DNA of 14,475 nucleotides, taken from NCBI GenBank assembly GCA_027484495.1, contig JAIXSW010000306.1, positions 1 through 14,475 on the forward strand. The letters run 5' to 3'. Made by a program: the position numbers and the translations under genes. Numbering within the stretch: position 1 is the stretch's first letter; every line of letters begins with the position of its first letter. Shown one piece after another: positions 14,404 through 14,475 of the stretch. The notes under the pieces were generated by a model, which saw nothing but the letters and a program-made list of their open reading frames with translations, was not told where the DNA came from and ran no database searches. Source of the stretch: Gammaproteobacteria bacterium (lineage in GTDB: Bacteria > Pseudomonadota > Gammaproteobacteria > Enterobacterales > Alteromonadaceae).

Positions 14404-14475
14404 ATGACGCATGTTCGTTTTTCCGCGCTGGCATCTGTGGTGCTGCTCAGCCTCAGCAGCGCCCCGGTGTACAGC
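14404..14475 (+). CDS. Start of an exported protein (partial, runs off the window)
   Basis: Only 24 codons are visible. The ATG at 14404 is preceded by AAAAGGA at ideal spacing and begins 10 bases after the DUF3142 stop. The residues MTHVRF followed by a hydrophobic run (SALASVVLLSLSSAPVYS) look like a Sec signal peptide. An ATG two codons earlier (14398) is less well placed. Nothing more can be said of its family. Confidence 0.7.
   Translation, partial: MTHVRFSALASVVLLSLSSAPVYS

Noticed and set aside
1..14475. tRNA, rRNA, CRISPR array, insertion sequence or prophage
   Set aside because: No transposase, integrase, phage protein, regular spaced repeat or tRNA-like cloverleaf was recognised on either strand.

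Overview
The window (about 14.5 kb, moderate GC) looks like ordinary chromosome from a free-living gammaproteobacterium. UbiD and Fre resemble the E. coli proteins closely, and there is an E. coli-type MetC with a MetJ-like operator, a VC0807-family membrane protein and a two-subunit bacterioferritin pair. My best guess is a marine or freshwater Alteromonadales/Rheinheimera-like lineage, with low confidence at genus level. I see no phage, insertion sequence, CRISPR, tRNA or rRNA signal. No gap between genes exceeds about 260 bases.

Left part, minus strand (positions 1-6433). Reading right to left along transcription there is a secreted gene pair DUF1800-DUF1501 (6433-3448), then a small secreted Sel1-like protein (3359-2835) ending in a clear intrinsic terminator. 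Next come a PadR-type repressor and a HAAS-domain membrane protein that overlap by 4 bases (2622-1355) behind a repeat-rich promoter. Last are two bacterioferritin subunits (1097-151) separated by 5 bases and closed by a strong terminator at 43-72. The two bacterioferritin subunits are complementary: one keeps the haem methionine but has altered ferroxidase ligands, and the other keeps the ferroxidase ligands but lacks the haem methionine.

Middle part (6434-10519). A VC0807-family six-helix membrane protein on the plus strand runs tail-to-tail, with a 59-base coding overlap, into a minus-strand periplasmic solute-binding protein of the amino-acid (family 3) type. Upstream of that on the minus strand lies metC (cystathionine beta-lyase), with a candidate MetJ operator in its leader. 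Divergent from metC is a second periplasmic binding protein, of the sugar-binding fold. Neither binding protein has a permease or ATPase beside it in this window.

Right part, plus strand (10520-14475). A promoter with a perfect TATAAT leads into a tight run: ubiD, a 100-residue [2Fe-2S] ferredoxin, fre (NAD(P)H-flavin reductase), a DUF3142 lipoprotein, and the start of another exported protein. Spacings are a 1-base overlap, then 20, 12 and 10 bases, which suggests one operon. UbiD makes the ubiquinone precursor 2-polyprenylphenol using prenylated FMN, and Fre supplies reduced flavin. The ferredoxin placed between them is the most thought-provoking feature here, because it could give the operon its own electron-transfer chain for quinone synthesis.
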